Shown here: in pieces, positions 19,147-29,086 of the stretch
Position numbering within the stretch: the stretch's first letter is position 1
Layout: the number at the start of each line of letters is the position of its first letter
Position numbers and translations under genes: made by a program
Notes under the pieces: generated by a model
Seen by the model: only the letters and a program-made list of their open reading frames with translations
What the model was told of the DNA's origin: nothing
Databases searched by the model: none
From: Deinococcus seoulensis
GTDB taxonomy: Bacteria > Deinococcota > Deinococci > Deinococcales > Deinococcaceae
Assembly: GCF_014648115.1 (NCBI RefSeq)
Contig: NZ_BMQM01000003.1
Span: forward strand, 62,001-126,000
Direction of reading: 5' to 3'
DNA length: 64,000 nucleotides

Positions 19147-19155
19147 CAGGTGTGG

Positions 19156-20046
19156 TCAGTTGGGGCGGCGGACCTCGACGGTCAGGACCGGCAGGCCGCC
19201 TGACAGGTACTCGGCGTACTCGGTGGGTTCACTGAACCGCATGGTGCGTCCGCGCATCTCGGCGGTGTGGCCGTGGGCGAACACCTGCCTGTAGTGGTAC
19301 TGGTAGTTCAGGAGCGCGTCGAACAGCTCGGCGGCTTCCTCGCCACTGTCGACCGGTGCGAGCCACGCGAGGTTCGGTTTCCCGAAGCGTTCGAATCCGC
19401 GCGTGGTGTAGTACACCTGCCCGTCGTCCGGACGGTGGAATTTCAGCAGGCCAGTCCAGAAGAGCGTGGGCATCAGGGCCAGTTCGCCGCCCTCATGCCT
19501 GGGCAGGGCGAGATCCAGCGCGTCCGCGACCACGCAGTTGAAGGCAGTCTCGTCGGTCACGCCCAGCGGCTGCAGGGCGGTCGCCACGGCGTACAGCAGC
19601 GTCAGGGTCTGGTCGGGGGGAAGGTGCGTCCAGCAGCTCAGGTGAACGTGGGCGCGGTGGGCGCGCAGGCGGTCCTTCTGCTCATCATTCCAGTTGCTGA
19701 AGTGAATGCTCGTGTGCTGTTGCTCGGGCGTCAGGGGCGTCCGCTCGCCGTTCAGGACCACCATGTACGGCCCGGCCGTCAGGGTTGCACTCCAGCCCAG
19801 CGGCAGTTCGGTCCACGCGTCCAGCGTGGTGGGCGCCACGTCCGGCAGGGCCGTTTTTGCCAGCAGGTCGTCCAGGCGCGGCAGCATGTCGTCCAGGTTC
19901 TGGGGCAGCGTGTCGAACAGTGCGTTCACGAAGAACGCCGGGTTGGGCAGGCCCTGAAACGGGTCGGCCGGATCGTGCTCGACTCCCGTGTCGACGTGTT
20001 CACTGCGGCCCAGGAGGCGATTCAGGAAGGATTTCACGCGGCTCAT
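19156..20046 (-). CDS. Hypothetical protein, possibly DUF4261-like (296 aa)
   Basis: A soluble 296-aa protein. It opens [15 protein letters not shown], then a helical region and an alpha/beta body with [33 protein letters not shown] and the Asp/Glu-rich [16 protein letters not shown]. The length and patterns recall DUF4261 proteins, but I am not certain. The ATG at 20046 is selected over a distal in-frame start because the extra 52 residues overlap the divergent methyltransferase promoter and look non-coding. It is divergent from the methyltransferase gene. No catalytic motif is apparent. Confidence 0.6.
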   Translation of the reverse strand: MSRVKSFLNRLLGRSEHVDTGVEHDPADPFQGLPNPAFFVNALFDTLPQNLDDMLPRLDDLLAKTALPDVAPTTLDAWTELPLGWSATLTAGPYMVVLNGERTPLTPEQQHTSIHFSNWNDEQKDRLRAHRAHVHLSCWTHLPPDQTLTLLYAVATALQPLGVTDETAFNCVVADALDLALPRHEGGELALMPTLFWTGLLKFHRPDDGQVYYTTRGFERFGKPNLAWLAPVDSGEEAAELFDALLNYQYHYRQVFAHGHTAEMRGRTMRFSEPTEYAEYLSGGLPVLTVEVRRPN

Positions 20047-20131
20047 GCTGCCGACGGTACCACCTGCCCGGGCGCGGCGTGACCGCATCTGACCGGCGGG
20101 TCGGTCGCGGCCCGTGCGGTACGCTGGGGGG

Positions 20132-21337
20132 ATGCAGGACGCCGCTCCCACTCCCCGTTCCCGCCTGAGACTGCGGGTCTCTCCGGCCGCCGAGACGCAC
20201 ATCCGCGCCGGGCACCCCTGGGTGTACGAATCGAGCCTGCGCGACCAGAACCGTGAGGGTGACGCCGGTGAACTGGCCGTGATCTACGACCGCCGCGACC
20301 GGTTCCTGGCGATCGGACTGTTCGACCCGGACAGCCCGCTGCGCGTGCGGGTGCTGCACCAGGGTGCGCCCGCCACGCTGGACGACGCGTGGTGGGCGGC
20401 CCGCCTGGACGCCGCCCTGCTGCGCCGCGCGCCGCTGTTCGGCCCGGACACCGACGGGTACCGCGCCGTGAACGGCGAATCCGACGGCTGGCCCGGACTG
20501 GTCGTGGACCGCTACGCGGACACGCTGGTCGTGAAGCTGTACACCGCCGCGTGGTTCCCGCACCTGGAACGCGTGCTGGACCTCCTCGAAGCCCGCTTTC
20601 CCGGCAGTGGGGTCGTGCTGCGCCTGAGCCGCAACATTCAGGTACGCGCCGCCGCCGCCGGCCTGCACGACGGTCAGGTGCTGGCGGGCGCCGTCCCGGA
20701 CGGCCCGGTCGTGTTCCACGAGACCGGACTGGCGTTCGAGGCGGACGTGCTGCGCGGCCAGAAGACCGGCTTCTTCCTGGATCAGCGGGAGAACCGCCGC
20801 CGGGTGGAACGGTACGCGCGTGACCGCCGCGTCCTGAACGCCTTCTCGTTCAGCGGAGGCTTCAGCCTGTACGCCGCGCGGGGCGGCGCGGCCCACGTGA
20901 TCAGCCTGGACCTCAGCGCGCACGCCCTGCGCAGCGCCGAGCGCAACTACGCCCTGAACCCGAAACTCGCTGCGCCGCACGAGACGGTGCAGGCCGACGT
21001 GTTCGAATGGCTGACCGAAACGCGGGCCGAGTTCGACATGGTGATCCTCGACCCACCCTCACTGGCGCGGCGTGAGGCGGAACGCACGGGCGCGATCCGC
21101 GCGTACGGCAAACTGGCCGCCGACGGCATCCGCCGCCTCGCGCGGGGCGGGATTCTGGTCAGCGCGTCGTGCTCCGCGCACGTCAGCGCCGACGAGTTCT
21201 GGGCGGCCGTGCGCGAGGCCGCAGGTCGCAGCGGCCGCACCTGGAAGGAACTGCACACCAGTCAGCACGCCCCGGACCACCACGCGACCTTCGCGGAGGC
21301 GCAGTACCTCAAGGCGATCTTCATTCAGCTCGACTGA
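20132..21337 (+). CDS. Class I rRNA methyltransferase, RlmI-like (PUA + Rossmann)
   Basis: A 401-aa protein with an N-terminal PUA domain ([13 protein letters not shown]), a middle EEHUD-like domain ([20 protein letters not shown]) and a C-terminal SAM-binding domain: [28 protein letters not shown] (SAM loop), [12 protein letters not shown] (catalytic DPPS) and [12 protein letters not shown]. This architecture methylates C5 of a cytosine in 23S rRNA. The ATG is six bases after TACGCT, consistent with a leaderless mRNA. Its stop codon TGA directly abuts a family B repeat end. RlmI fits best; RlmK- or RlmL-like specificity is possible. Confidence 0.9.
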   Translation: MQDAAPTPRSRLRLRVSPAAETHIRAGHPWVYESSLRDQNREGDAGELAVIYDRRDRFLAIGLFDPDSPLRVRVLHQGAPATLDDAWWAARLDAALLRRAPLFGPDTDGYRAVNGESDGWPGLVVDRYADTLVVKLYTAAWFPHLERVLDLLEARFPGSGVVLRLSRNIQVRAAAAGLHDGQVLAGAVPDGPVVFHETGLAFEADVLRGQKTGFFLDQRENRRRVERYARDRRVLNAFSFSGGFSLYAARGGAAHVISLDLSAHALRSAERNYALNPKLAAPHETVQADVFEWLTETRAEFDMVILDPPSLARREAERTGAIRAYGKLAADGIRRLARGGILVSASCSAHVSADEFWAAVREAAGRSGRTWKELHTSQHAPDHHATFAEAQYLKAIFIQLD

Positions 21338-21338
21338 T

Positions 21339-21515
21339 CAATGGTGCGGATAGGTTCATCACTTCAGGGCAGACCAGCGATGAACACGCAGTGGTTACTC
21401 CTCCCCTTGAGGGGGGAGGCTGGGAGGGGGTGAGCAGGAGAGAAGCGGGTTCCGGACGTGGAGCTGGCAGGGGCGGTGAAGTCCCGGGTTGTCAGCGAAA
21501 CAGACGGAACCCGTG

Positions 21516-21516
<1 letters not shown>
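21339..21516 (+). repeat. Chimeric family B / family A repeat
   Basis: The first ~95 bp match the left half of family B (CAATGGTGCGGATAGGTTCATC and onward through GGTGAGCAGGA). From about 21435 the sequence switches to the right half of family A (GCGGGTTCCGGACGTGGAG onward). The junction lies in a shared AGGAG-like stretch. The right terminus is decayed (CCCGTGTTA) and overlaps the YedE stop codon. Confidence 0.85.
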
Positions 21517-21992
<476 letters not shown>

Positions 21993-21996
21993 GGGT

Positions 21997-22563
21997 TCAC
22001 CTCAGGAACAGGGGCAGCAGCAGGTTGGCGCTGAGAATGCCGCCCGCGAAGAACGAGACGGTGGCGATCAGGCTGGGCAGTTGCAGGGTGCTCAGGCCCG
22101 TGATGGCGTGCCCGCTGGTGCAGCCTCCGGCGTAGCGGGTGCCAAAACCCACCAGCAGGCCCGACAGGATCAGCAGGCCCCACGTGGCGGGGCGGGTCAG
22201 GTCGGTCAGTTCGGCCGGGAGCAGGCCGGGCTGCACCTGCACGCCCAGCGCGCCGAGGCTCTGCACGGCTGCGCCGGTCAGCTGCGCGGGCTGCGGGTCG
22301 CGCATGAGCGTGGCGGCCACCACGCCGCCCAGGATCAGTCCGGCGGCGAACATCAGGTTCCAGCTCTGGGCGCGCCAGTCGTAGCGGAAGAGGCTGGGTT
22401 TGGCCGCGTTGGGCAGCAGGATGGCGCAGGCGTGGCGCAGGTTCGAGGAGATCCCGAAGGCGCGGTTGCCGAGCAGCAGCAGCAGCGGCACGGTCAGGCC
22501 GATCAGGGGGCCGCTCACGTACCACGGCCAGGGTTCCTGAAGCAGGCGCAGCAGCTCAGGCAC
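21997..22563 (-). CDS. YeeE/YedE family sulfur-compound permease subunit (2)
   Basis: A 188-aa membrane protein with about five hydrophobic segments and the complementary motif [20 protein letters not shown] containing the second conserved Cys. With the adjacent 158-aa subunit it should form a complete YeeE-like pore. Residues 35-65 include a soluble loop ([16 protein letters not shown]). The start overlaps the end of the 197-aa gene by eight bases. Two proteins of unknown function precede it in the operon, whereas rhodanese or TusA genes are the more usual companions. Confidence 0.87.
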   Translation of the reverse strand: MPELLRLLQEPWPWYVSGPLIGLTVPLLLLLGNRAFGISSNLRHACAILLPNAAKPSLFRYDWRAQSWNLMFAAGLILGGVVAATLMRDPQPAQLTGAAVQSLGALGVQVQPGLLPAELTDLTRPATWGLLILSGLLVGFGTRYAGGCTSGHAITGLSTLQLPSLIATVSFFAGGILSANLLLPLFLR

Positions 22564-23149
22564 GCGCGGCTTCCTGCGCGGCGTGCGCGGTCATGCACTG
22601 CGCGAAGGCGTCTTTCAGGGCGGTTCCGGCCTGTTCGTGAATGGTCAGTTTGATCTTCACGACCATCTTGGGGACCAGTGCGCCCAGTTCGGTCAGGTCG
22701 CGGCAGGCCGAGAGTTTCGCGGCGTGCGGCGCGGCCCGGCCGCCCAGGTGTTCGGTCAGGACGCCCTGAAGGTACGTGATGATGTCCGGCAGGGTGTGCG
22801 GAAGCGCGGGTTCCGGAGCAGTCGTCGCCGGGGCCGTCGCTGGGGCCATTGCTGGGGTGGGCAACGCGTCGTCGGGCAGGGCGTTCAGGGCGGCCTGCGC
22901 TTCCTGCATCAGCTGTTCCTGCAGCTGCGCGGGCAGCGGGGCGGCAGGCGCAGCGGGCGCGGCGGCGGGGGCCAGCAGGTTCAGCTGCTGAAGGTCTTTC
23001 AGGGCGCTCTGCAGTTCGTTCAGGGGCAGGCGGGTCAGCGCGGCGACCTCTTCCAGGGCGCGGCGGCCGTTGCACATCATGTAGACCCGCAGCTGTTCCC
23101 GCGTCAACTGAAGGCCGTCCGGGCGGGGAAGTCGCTCGTAGATCATCAT
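22556..23149 (-). CDS. Hypothetical protein with winged-helix-like N-terminus (197 aa)
   Basis: Residues 1-60 ([20 protein letters not shown], then [19 protein letters not shown]) resemble a DprA/MarR-like winged helix or a PqqD-like fold. A low-complexity Ala/Pro linker follows (about 60-120), and the C-terminal 75 residues hold two Cys (SACRD, FAQCMTA) in helical context. The ATG overlaps the preceding stop by one base (TGATG). No family is recognised; in a sulfur-transport operon the Cys pair could be redox- or sulfur-sensing, but this is speculation. Confidence 0.7.
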   Translation of the reverse strand: MMIYERLPRPDGLQLTREQLRVYMMCNGRRALEEVAALTRLPLNELQSALKDLQQLNLLAPAAAPAAPAAPLPAQLQEQLMQEAQAALNALPDDALPTPAMAPATAPATTAPEPALPHTLPDIITYLQGVLTEHLGGRAAPHAAKLSACRDLTELGALVPKMVVKIKLTIHEQAGTALKDAFAQCMTAHAAQEAARA

Positions 23150-23436
23150 CAGTCCAGGGTTCCCAGCACGTCACGCACGAGGTTCAGGACCAGGATCACG
23201 AACACGGCGCCCAGCAGCAGGATCACCGACAGGATCAGCATCGAACTGTCGGCGGGGCGGCCGAAGGTCATGGCGCCCACCACCAGGTAACTCAGCGCGA
23301 ACGCGGCGATCATGGCGAGCAGCTGCGTGAGGCGCGTGCCGATCAGCCCGCCGGACGCCCTTGATTTCAGCTGGTACCCGAAAAAGGTGCTGTAGGCCAT
23401 GATGAGGAAACCGGCGGCGATGAGTGCGATGGTCAT
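23149..23436 (-). CDS. Small membrane protein (95 aa), first gene of YeeE/YedE operon
   Basis: Three predicted membrane segments (about residues 4-22, 38-55, 66-90) and almost no soluble part apart from GYQLKSRASGGLIGTRL. AAGGAGTACC precedes the ATG at 23436, so a longer reading to 23526 is rejected. No family is recognised. It heads the four-gene operon and is coupled to the 197-aa gene by a one-base overlap, so it may be an accessory subunit of the transporter. Confidence 0.75.
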   Translation of the reverse strand: MTIALIAAGFLIMAYSTFFGYQLKSRASGGLIGTRLTQLLAMIAAFALSYLVVGAMTFGRPADSSMLILSVILLLGAVFVILVLNLVRDVLGTLD

Positions 23437-23595
23437 GAGAGGTACTCCTTGAACGGACGAGAGAGGGCAGAAAAAAGGCAGTGAAAGACCGTGGCCGCCC
23501 GGCAGGGAGGCTGGTAGGACAGGCACCTGAAGTGGTGCCTACCTGAGTGCTTCGATCTCAAAGTATGAAAAATCTCTCTTACGAAGTTATGACAC

Positions 23596-23655
23596 GGCAC
23601 CCCCTCCAGGGACGCACCCAGCGGGGGTTTCCGGGATTCTGGAGGGGGGTGTGCC
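23596..23655. repeat. Imperfect inverted repeat in the operon-dinB gap
   Basis: GGCACCCCCTCCAG pairs with CTGGAGGGGGGTGTGCC across a 29-bp loop. It lies between divergent genes, so it is not an obvious terminator. It may be a separate repeat element or a transcript-stabilising stem. Confidence 0.5.
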
Positions 23656-23724
23656 TCCCCCCCGGCGCCCCGCCGGGACGTGCCACCACCCAGCCGGATT
23701 ACGTTCCTGGCGTACCATGCGGGC

Positions 23725-24804
23725 GTGCCTGACCTGCCCCCACGCAAGATCATTCACGTGGACATGGACGCCTTCTACGCCTCGGTCGAGCAGCGCGACG
23801 ACCCGGCCCTGCGCGGCGCGCCACTGGCCGTCGCGTGGGGCGGGCGGCGCTCGGTGGTCCTGACCGCCAGTTACGAGGCCCGCCCGTTCGGCGTGCGCAG
23901 CGCCATGCCGCTGTACCGCGCGCTGGAACGCTGCCCGGACCTCGTGGTCGTCCCGCCCCGCTTCGAGGCGTACCGGGAGGTCAGCCGCCAGATCCGCGCG
24001 GTCTTCCAGACCTTCACGCCGCTCGTCGAGCCGCTCTCACTGGACGAGGCGTACCTGGACGTCACCGCGCCCATCCGGGGCGGCCCCAGCGCCACCCGCA
24101 TCGCGCAGGCCATCCGCGCCGACATCCGCGCGCAGACCGGCCTGAGCGCCACCGCCGGGGTCAGCGTGAACAAGTTCCTGGCGAAACTCGCCAGCGGCAT
24201 GAACAAACCCGACGGCCTGACCGTCATCCTGCCGGATCAGGTGCGCGCCCTGCTGGACGCCCTGCCCGTCGGTGACTTTCACGGGGTCGGCCCGGCCACC
24301 GCCGCGAAACTCGCGGGCATGGGCATTCACACGGGCGCGGACCTGCGCGCCGCGCCGGAAGCCGCGCTACGCGACCGTTTCGGCGTGCACGGCGCGCACT
24401 TCTCGCGGATCGCGCGCGGCCTGGACGACCGGCCGGTGCAGCCCGACCGCCCGCACAAGAGCATCGGCGCCGAGGAAACGTACGCCGACGACCTGCGCGG
24501 CGTGCCCGCCGTTCTGGAGCGCCTGCCCATCCTGGCCGCGCAGGTGCAGCGCCGCCTGGAGCACGCCGGGCTGACTGCCCGGACGGTCGTCCTGAAACTC
24601 AAGTTCAGTGACCGCAGCGTCATCACGCGCCGCGTCACGCTGCCGCACCCGGTCAGCGCCGCCCCGGACCTGACCCGCGCCGCCGCCCGCCTCCTGACCC
24701 CGGAACTGCTGCTGGGCCGTAGCGTCCGGCTGGCCGGAATCACGGCCGCCAGCCTCGTGCCCGCCGGGCAGCAGCCCACGCAACCGCTGCTGCTGGGCGG
24801 CTAA
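23725..24804 (+). CDS. dinB: Y-family DNA polymerase IV
   Basis: A 359-aa translesion polymerase. Motif I IIHVDMDAFYASVEQRDDP holds the first catalytic Asp; VEPLSLDEAYLDVT holds the second Asp-Glu pair; SATAGVSVNKFLAKLAS and GMNKPDGLTVI follow, then a helix-hairpin-helix thumb (PVGDFHGVGPATAAKLAGMG) and a little finger starting at KSIGAEETYADDL. The GTG at 23725 is six bases after TACCAT and gives the usual length. The C-terminus lacks a clear beta-clamp QLxLF box; the tail QQPTQPLLLGG is the closest. D. radiodurans R1 is generally described as lacking Y-family polymerases, so its presence is of note. Confidence 0.93.
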   Translation: MPDLPPRKIIHVDMDAFYASVEQRDDPALRGAPLAVAWGGRRSVVLTASYEARPFGVRSAMPLYRALERCPDLVVVPPRFEAYREVSRQIRAVFQTFTPLVEPLSLDEAYLDVTAPIRGGPSATRIAQAIRADIRAQTGLSATAGVSVNKFLAKLASGMNKPDGLTVILPDQVRALLDALPVGDFHGVGPATAAKLAGMGIHTGADLRAAPEAALRDRFGVHGAHFSRIARGLDDRPVQPDRPHKSIGAEETYADDLRGVPAVLERLPILAAQVQRRLEHAGLTARTVVLKLKFSDRSVITRRVTLPHPVSAAPDLTRAAARLLTPELLLGRSVRLAGITAASLVPAGQQPTQPLLLGG

Positions 24805-24813
24805 GTACACTGC

Positions 24814-24832
24814 GTTTACCTTGTAGATAAAC
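24814..24832. promoter_or_regulatory. Candidate operator palindrome before the HAD gene
   Basis: GTTTACC and GATAAAC form 7-bp imperfect arms (six of seven) around a short centre, 34 bp before the HAD start. The size is typical of dimeric repressor sites. No regulator is identified. Confidence 0.3.
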
Positions 24833-24865
24833 CGCGCGGAGCAGGGCAGGGGGTAGAGTCGGGCG

Positions 24866-25567
24866 GTGAACGCACCGATCCGCGCCGTGATTCTGGACCT
24901 GGACGACACCCTCTTCGACGACACGGCCTGCACGCACGCGGGCCTGCGCGCCGTGGCGCGGGCGCATGGCCTGAGCGTGGACCCGGCCGATCTGTTCGCG
25001 CGGCACGCGGCGCACATCCGCGCCATCGACCCGCTGCTGTTCAGCGGTCAGCTGGACGCGCACGGCGCGCGCGTGCGGCGCTTCACGGGCCTGCTGACCG
25101 AACTGGGCGCCCCCGACCCGGACGGCGAGGCCGCCACCCTCACGTACCGCGCCGCGTACCGCCAGCACTGGCAACTGCTGCCCGGCGCGCCGGAAGTCCT
25201 GCGTGACCTGCGGGCCGCCGGGCTGCGGCTGGCCGTCCTGACCAACTACGTGCGCGAGGTGCAGGGGCAGAAACTCGCGCACTTTGGGCTGGACGCCATG
25301 GTGGACGCCGTGCTGTGCGTGGAGGACGTACCCGCCGCCAAACCCGACCCCCGCGCGTACCACGCCGCCTGCGCCGCGCTGGACGTCACGCCCGCGCAGG
25401 CCGTGATGATCGGGGATTCCTGGGAGAAGGACGTGCAGGGCGCCCGGAACGCCGGACTGCGCGCCGTGTGGGTCAGCCGGACCGGGCTGCCTGCCCAGGA
25501 ACCCGGTGTGCCGGTCGTGTCGCGGCTGGCGGACCTGCCCGTCACGCTGGGCCTCGTGCCCGCCTGA
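24866..25567 (+). CDS. HAD family hydrolase (phosphatase)
   Basis: A 233-aa haloacid-dehalogenase-type phosphatase: motif I VILDLDDTLFDD with nucleophile Asp, motif II LAVLTNY, motif III Lys in AAKPDPRAYHAA and motif IV VMIGDSWEKDVQGARNAG. A helical cap sits between motifs I and II, the class of YjjG/phosphoglycolate-phosphatase-like enzymes acting on small phosphorylated metabolites. The GTG start is six bases after TAGAGT. It is transcribed toward ppsA, with a strong hairpin between them. Confidence 0.88.
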   Translation: MNAPIRAVILDLDDTLFDDTACTHAGLRAVARAHGLSVDPADLFARHAAHIRAIDPLLFSGQLDAHGARVRRFTGLLTELGAPDPDGEAATLTYRAAYRQHWQLLPGAPEVLRDLRAAGLRLAVLTNYVREVQGQKLAHFGLDAMVDAVLCVEDVPAAKPDPRAYHAACAALDVTPAQAVMIGDSWEKDVQGARNAGLRAVWVSRTGLPAQEPGVPVVSRLADLPVTLGLVPA

Positions 25568-25569
25568 CG

Positions 25570-25619
25570 CGGGCAGGGGGCGGAACACGGCGCCCGCGTT
25601 CCGCCCCCCGCCCTGCCCG
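25570..25619. terminator. Bidirectional terminator between HAD gene and ppsA
   Basis: GGGCAGGGGGCGGAAC pairs with GTTCCGCCCCC..CCTGCCC around an 11-base loop. It fills the gap between the two convergent genes. Confidence 0.7.
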
Positions 25620-25622
25620 TCT

Positions 25623-28004
25623 TCAGCTCTGAACGGTCGCGCGCGCCTCGGCGCCCTCACCGGCCAGGTGCAGCCAGGTGCCCAGCACGCTGTCGGGGTT
25701 CAGGCTGACCGAGTCGATGCCCTGCTCCATCAGCCAGCGGGCGAGATCCGGGTGGTCGCTGGGGCCCTGCCCGCAGATGCCCACGTACTTCCCGGCGCGT
25801 TTGGCCGCGGCGATGGCCTGTGCCATCAGGGTCAGCACGGCCTCGTTCTGCTCGTCGAACAGGTCCGCGACCAGCCCCGAGTCGCGGTCCAGGGCCAGGG
25901 TCAGCTGCGTCAGGTCGTTGCTGCCGATGGAGAAGCCGTCGAAGTGCTCCAGGAACTGGTCGGCCAGGATGGCGTTGCTGGGAATCTCGCACATCATGAT
26001 GATCTTCAGATCGTTCTCGCCGCGTTTCAGGCCGTTTCTGCCCAGAATCTCGATAATCTGCGCGGCCTCGCCGACGGTGCGGACGAAGGGAATCATGACC
26101 TGCACGTTCGTCAGGCCCATGTCGTCACGCACGGACCGGATCGCCTCGCATTCCAGCGCGAAGGCCGCCGCGAAGTCCGGCGAGCGGTAGCGGCTGGCGC
26201 CCCGGAAGCCGATCATGGGGTTCTCCTCGTGCGGTTCGTAGGCGGCCCCGCCGATCAGGTGGGCGTACTCGTTGCTCTTGAAGTCGCTCAGGCGCACGAT
26301 CACGGGTTTCGGCGCGAAGGCGGCGGCAATGGAGGAGACCCCCTCGGCCAGCTTCTCGCGGAAGAAGTCACGTGGGCTGGCGTACCCGCCCGTCTTCTCG
26401 TCGATCTGCGCGCGCACGTCGTCCGGCACGTTGGGGTAGTCCAGCAGGGCGCGCGGGTGAATGCCGATCACGTTCGAGCAGATGAACTCCACGCGGGCCA
26501 GTCCCACGCCCTCGTTCGGCAGGGCCGCGAAACTGAAGGCCCGGTCGGGTGACGCGACGTTCATCATGATCTTCATGCCGACCTCGGGCATGTTCCCCAG
26601 TTCCACGCGGTTCACGCGGAACGGCACCCGCCCGGCGTACACGAAGCCCGTGTCGCCCTCGGCGCAGGACACCGTGACCTCCTGCCCGCTGCTCAGCTCG
26701 CGGGTGGCGTTCCCGCTGCCCACCACGGCCGGGATGCCCAGTTCGCGGGCAATGATCGCGGCGTGGCAGGTGCGCCCGCCCCGGTTGGTCACGATGGCAC
26801 TGGCGCGTTTCATGACGGGTTCCCAGTCGGGGTCGGTCATGTCGGCCACCAGCACGTCGCCGTCCTGCACCTGACTCATCTGCGCGAGGTCCGTCACGAC
26901 CCGCACCACGCCGGTCCCGATGCGGTTCCCGACGGCGCGGCCCTCGACAAGCACGTCGCCCCGGCCGGTCAGTTCGAAGCGTTCCAGGGTCTGCCCGGCG
27001 CGGCTCTGCACGGTCTCCGGGCGCGCCTGAAGGATGTAGATCAGGCCGTCACGGCCGTCCCTGCCCCACTCGATGTCCATGGGGCGGCCGTAGTGGTCCT
27101 CGATGGTCACGCACTGCCGCGCCAGTTCGGTCAGGTCGGCGTCCGACAGCGAGAAGGCACGCTGCTCGGCGGGGGGCACGTCCACGGTCTGCACGCCACC
27201 TTCCGGCGCGTACTCCATGCGCCTGGCCTTGCTGCCCAGCGTGCGGCGCAGGATGGCCTTCTTCCCGCCTTTCAGGGCGGGTTTGTACACGAAGAACTCA
27301 TCGGGGTTGATGGCGCCCTGCACGACCAGTTCACCCAGCCCGTACGCGCTGGTGACCAGCACGGCGTCGCGGTAGCCGCTCTCGGTGTCCAGCGTGAACG
27401 CCACGCCGGACGCGCCCAGGTCGGTGCGGACCATGCGCTGCACGCCGGCCGACAGGGCCACGTCCGCGTGCGAGAAGCCCTGGTGCACGCGGTAGCTGAT
27501 GGCGCGGTCGTTGTACAGGCTGGCGAATACCAGCCGCACGTGATGCAGCACCGAGTCGATGCCGCGCACGTTCAGGAAGGTCTCCTGCTGCCCGGCGAAA
27601 CTCGCTTCCGGCAGGTCCTCGGCGGTGGCGCTGGACCGCACGGCCACGTCCGGGTCGGTCACGCCGGACTCGGCAGCCAGCGCGGCGTAGGCGTCACGGA
27701 TGGCGCCCTCCAGCGCGGCGGGCAGCGCGGCGGCCTCCACCTGCGCGCGGATCTCCCGGCCCGCCTGGGCCAGCGCCACCACGTCGTTCACGTCCAGTGC
27801 GCCCAGGCGGGCGTTGATGCTCTCCTCGATGCGGTTCTCGGTCAGGAACAGCCGGAAGGCGTCGGCGGTCGTGGCGAAGCCGCCGGGCACGCGCACCCCG
27901 GCTCCCGCGAGGCCCTGGATCATCTCGCCGATGGAGGCGTTCTTGCCGCCCACGATCTCCACGTCGGTCATCCTTAGTGTATGGAACACACGAATCATAT
28001 CCAT
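25623..28004 (-). CDS. ppsA: Phosphoenolpyruvate synthase
   Basis: The 793-aa protein makes PEP from pyruvate and ATP with AMP and phosphate as products, the entry to gluconeogenesis. The ATP-grasp N-terminal domain starts [18 protein letters not shown]; the swivelling phospho-His domain has [18 protein letters not shown]; the C-terminal TIM barrel has the catalytic Cys in [13 protein letters not shown]. The length is normal. GGAGA precedes the ATG. It is divergent from the gene for its regulatory protein PpsR, 172 bp away. Confidence 0.96.
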   Translation of the reverse strand: MDMIRVFHTLRMTDVEIVGGKNASIGEMIQGLAGAGVRVPGGFATTADAFRLFLTENRIEESINARLGALDVNDVVALAQAGREIRAQVEAAALPAALEGAIRDAYAALAAESGVTDPDVAVRSSATAEDLPEASFAGQQETFLNVRGIDSVLHHVRLVFASLYNDRAISYRVHQGFSHADVALSAGVQRMVRTDLGASGVAFTLDTESGYRDAVLVTSAYGLGELVVQGAINPDEFFVYKPALKGGKKAILRRTLGSKARRMEYAPEGGVQTVDVPPAEQRAFSLSDADLTELARQCVTIEDHYGRPMDIEWGRDGRDGLIYILQARPETVQSRAGQTLERFELTGRGDVLVEGRAVGNRIGTGVVRVVTDLAQMSQVQDGDVLVADMTDPDWEPVMKRASAIVTNRGGRTCHAAIIARELGIPAVVGSGNATRELSSGQEVTVSCAEGDTGFVYAGRVPFRVNRVELGNMPEVGMKIMMNVASPDRAFSFAALPNEGVGLARVEFICSNVIGIHPRALLDYPNVPDDVRAQIDEKTGGYASPRDFFREKLAEGVSSIAAAFAPKPVIVRLSDFKSNEYAHLIGGAAYEPHEENPMIGFRGASRYRSPDFAAAFALECEAIRSVRDDMGLTNVQVMIPFVRTVGEAAQIIEILGRNGLKRGENDLKIIMMCEIPSNAILADQFLEHFDGFSIGSNDLTQLTLALDRDSGLVADLFDEQNEAVLTLMAQAIAAAKRAGKYVGICGQGPSDHPDLARWLMEQGIDSVSLNPDSVLGTWLHLAGEGAEARATVQS

Positions 28005-28176
28005 TGCTTTTCTCCGATGCAGAGGGATTCCAGAAGACTGGAAGCGGGCGAATTAGTGTTGCCTTACCCCGCCAGCTTACCCGAGGGCCGCGCCGCGCCC
28101 CGCCACTTGTCCAGTGACACGGGCCGCCTGTCTGGGCAGCCGCCCCCACCACCCCGCACATGTCACCCTGAACGGC

Positions 28177-29016
28177 ATGACCCAGGCAGACGCCGCGCCC
28201 GGCACCGCACCCCACCCCCGCACCGTCGTCATCGTCAGCGACCACACCGGCCTGACCGCCGAGAACATCGCCCGCGCCCTCCTGGCCCACTTTCCCGGCC
28301 AGTCCCTGCGCTACCTGCGCCGCCCGTTCACCGCCGACCTGGGCGCCGCGCAGGCCGTCACCCGCGAGGTCCGCGCGCTGGCCGAACGCGGCGAACACCC
28401 GCTGGTCTTCACGACCGTCACCCGCGCCGAGGTCCTGACCGAACTCCAGACCTGCCCCGCGCAGGTGTTCGACCTGCTCGGCCCCGGCCTGAGCGCCCTG
28501 GAACACGAATTCCAGCAGCCCGCCACCCGCATCGTCGGCCAGTACCACGACATGCACGACACCGACGCCTACCTGTCCCGCATGGACGCCCTGGACTTCG
28601 CGCTCGCCACCGACGACGGCGTGGGCGACAAGCAGTACGGCCTGTCCGACGTGATCCTGGTGGGCGTCTCCCGCGCCGGCAAGACCCCCACCAGCCTGTT
28701 CCTGGCCCTGCAACACGGCGTGCGCGCCAGCAACTACCCCCTCGCCGAGGACGACTTCGAACGGCACGGCCTGCCCCTGCCCCTCGAGTCACACCGCCAC
28801 AAACTGCACGGCCTGACCATCGACCCCCGGCGCCTGCACGCCATCCGCACGCAGCGCAAGGCCGGCAGCCGCTACGCCAGCCTCGAACAGTGCGAACACG
28901 AGGTCCGCCGCGCCGAACGCATGTTCCAGCGCGCCGGAATCCCCGTGCGCGACACCACCAGCGCCAGCGTCGAGGAAATCGCCGCCGGGATCCTCAACAC
29001 CCTCCGCAAGGGCTGA
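28177..29016 (+). CDS. ppsR: PEP synthase regulatory protein (bifunctional kinase/phosphorylase, DUF299)
   Basis: The 279-aa protein switches PEP synthase off by ADP-dependent phosphorylation of a Thr and on by phosphorolysis. Family features: [20 protein letters not shown] at the N-terminus, [13 protein letters not shown], and the P-loop [17 protein letters not shown] (about residue 147), followed by [16 protein letters not shown]. The ATG at 28177 starts the conserved region; an upstream in-frame start is not supported. It is divergent from ppsA, an arrangement that matches their functional link. Confidence 0.93.
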   Translation: MTQADAAPGTAPHPRTVVIVSDHTGLTAENIARALLAHFPGQSLRYLRRPFTADLGAAQAVTREVRALAERGEHPLVFTTVTRAEVLTELQTCPAQVFDLLGPGLSALEHEFQQPATRIVGQYHDMHDTDAYLSRMDALDFALATDDGVGDKQYGLSDVILVGVSRAGKTPTSLFLALQHGVRASNYPLAEDDFERHGLPLPLESHRHKLHGLTIDPRRLHAIRTQRKAGSRYASLEQCEHEVRRAERMFQRAGIPVRDTTSASVEEIAAGILNTLRKG

Positions 29017-29036
29017 ACAGGACACCGGCTGGACGG

Positions 29037-29077
29037 GAGCGGGAGGCAATCACCCGTGTGGGGCACGCCTCCCGCTC
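29037..29077. terminator. Bidirectional terminator between ppsR and pgi
   Basis: GAGCGGGAGGC and GCCTCCCGCTC form an 11-bp perfect stem around a 19-base loop in the gap between the convergent genes. There is no long T run. Confidence 0.6.
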
Positions 29078-29086
29078 ATGCGCGGC

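Noticed and set aside
23575..23592. Radiation/desiccation response motif near dinB (TTATG.. sequence).
   Set aside because: Only TTATGACA is present; the 17-bp palindromic consensus with a second half (ACATAA) is not. No such motif was seen elsewhere in the window.
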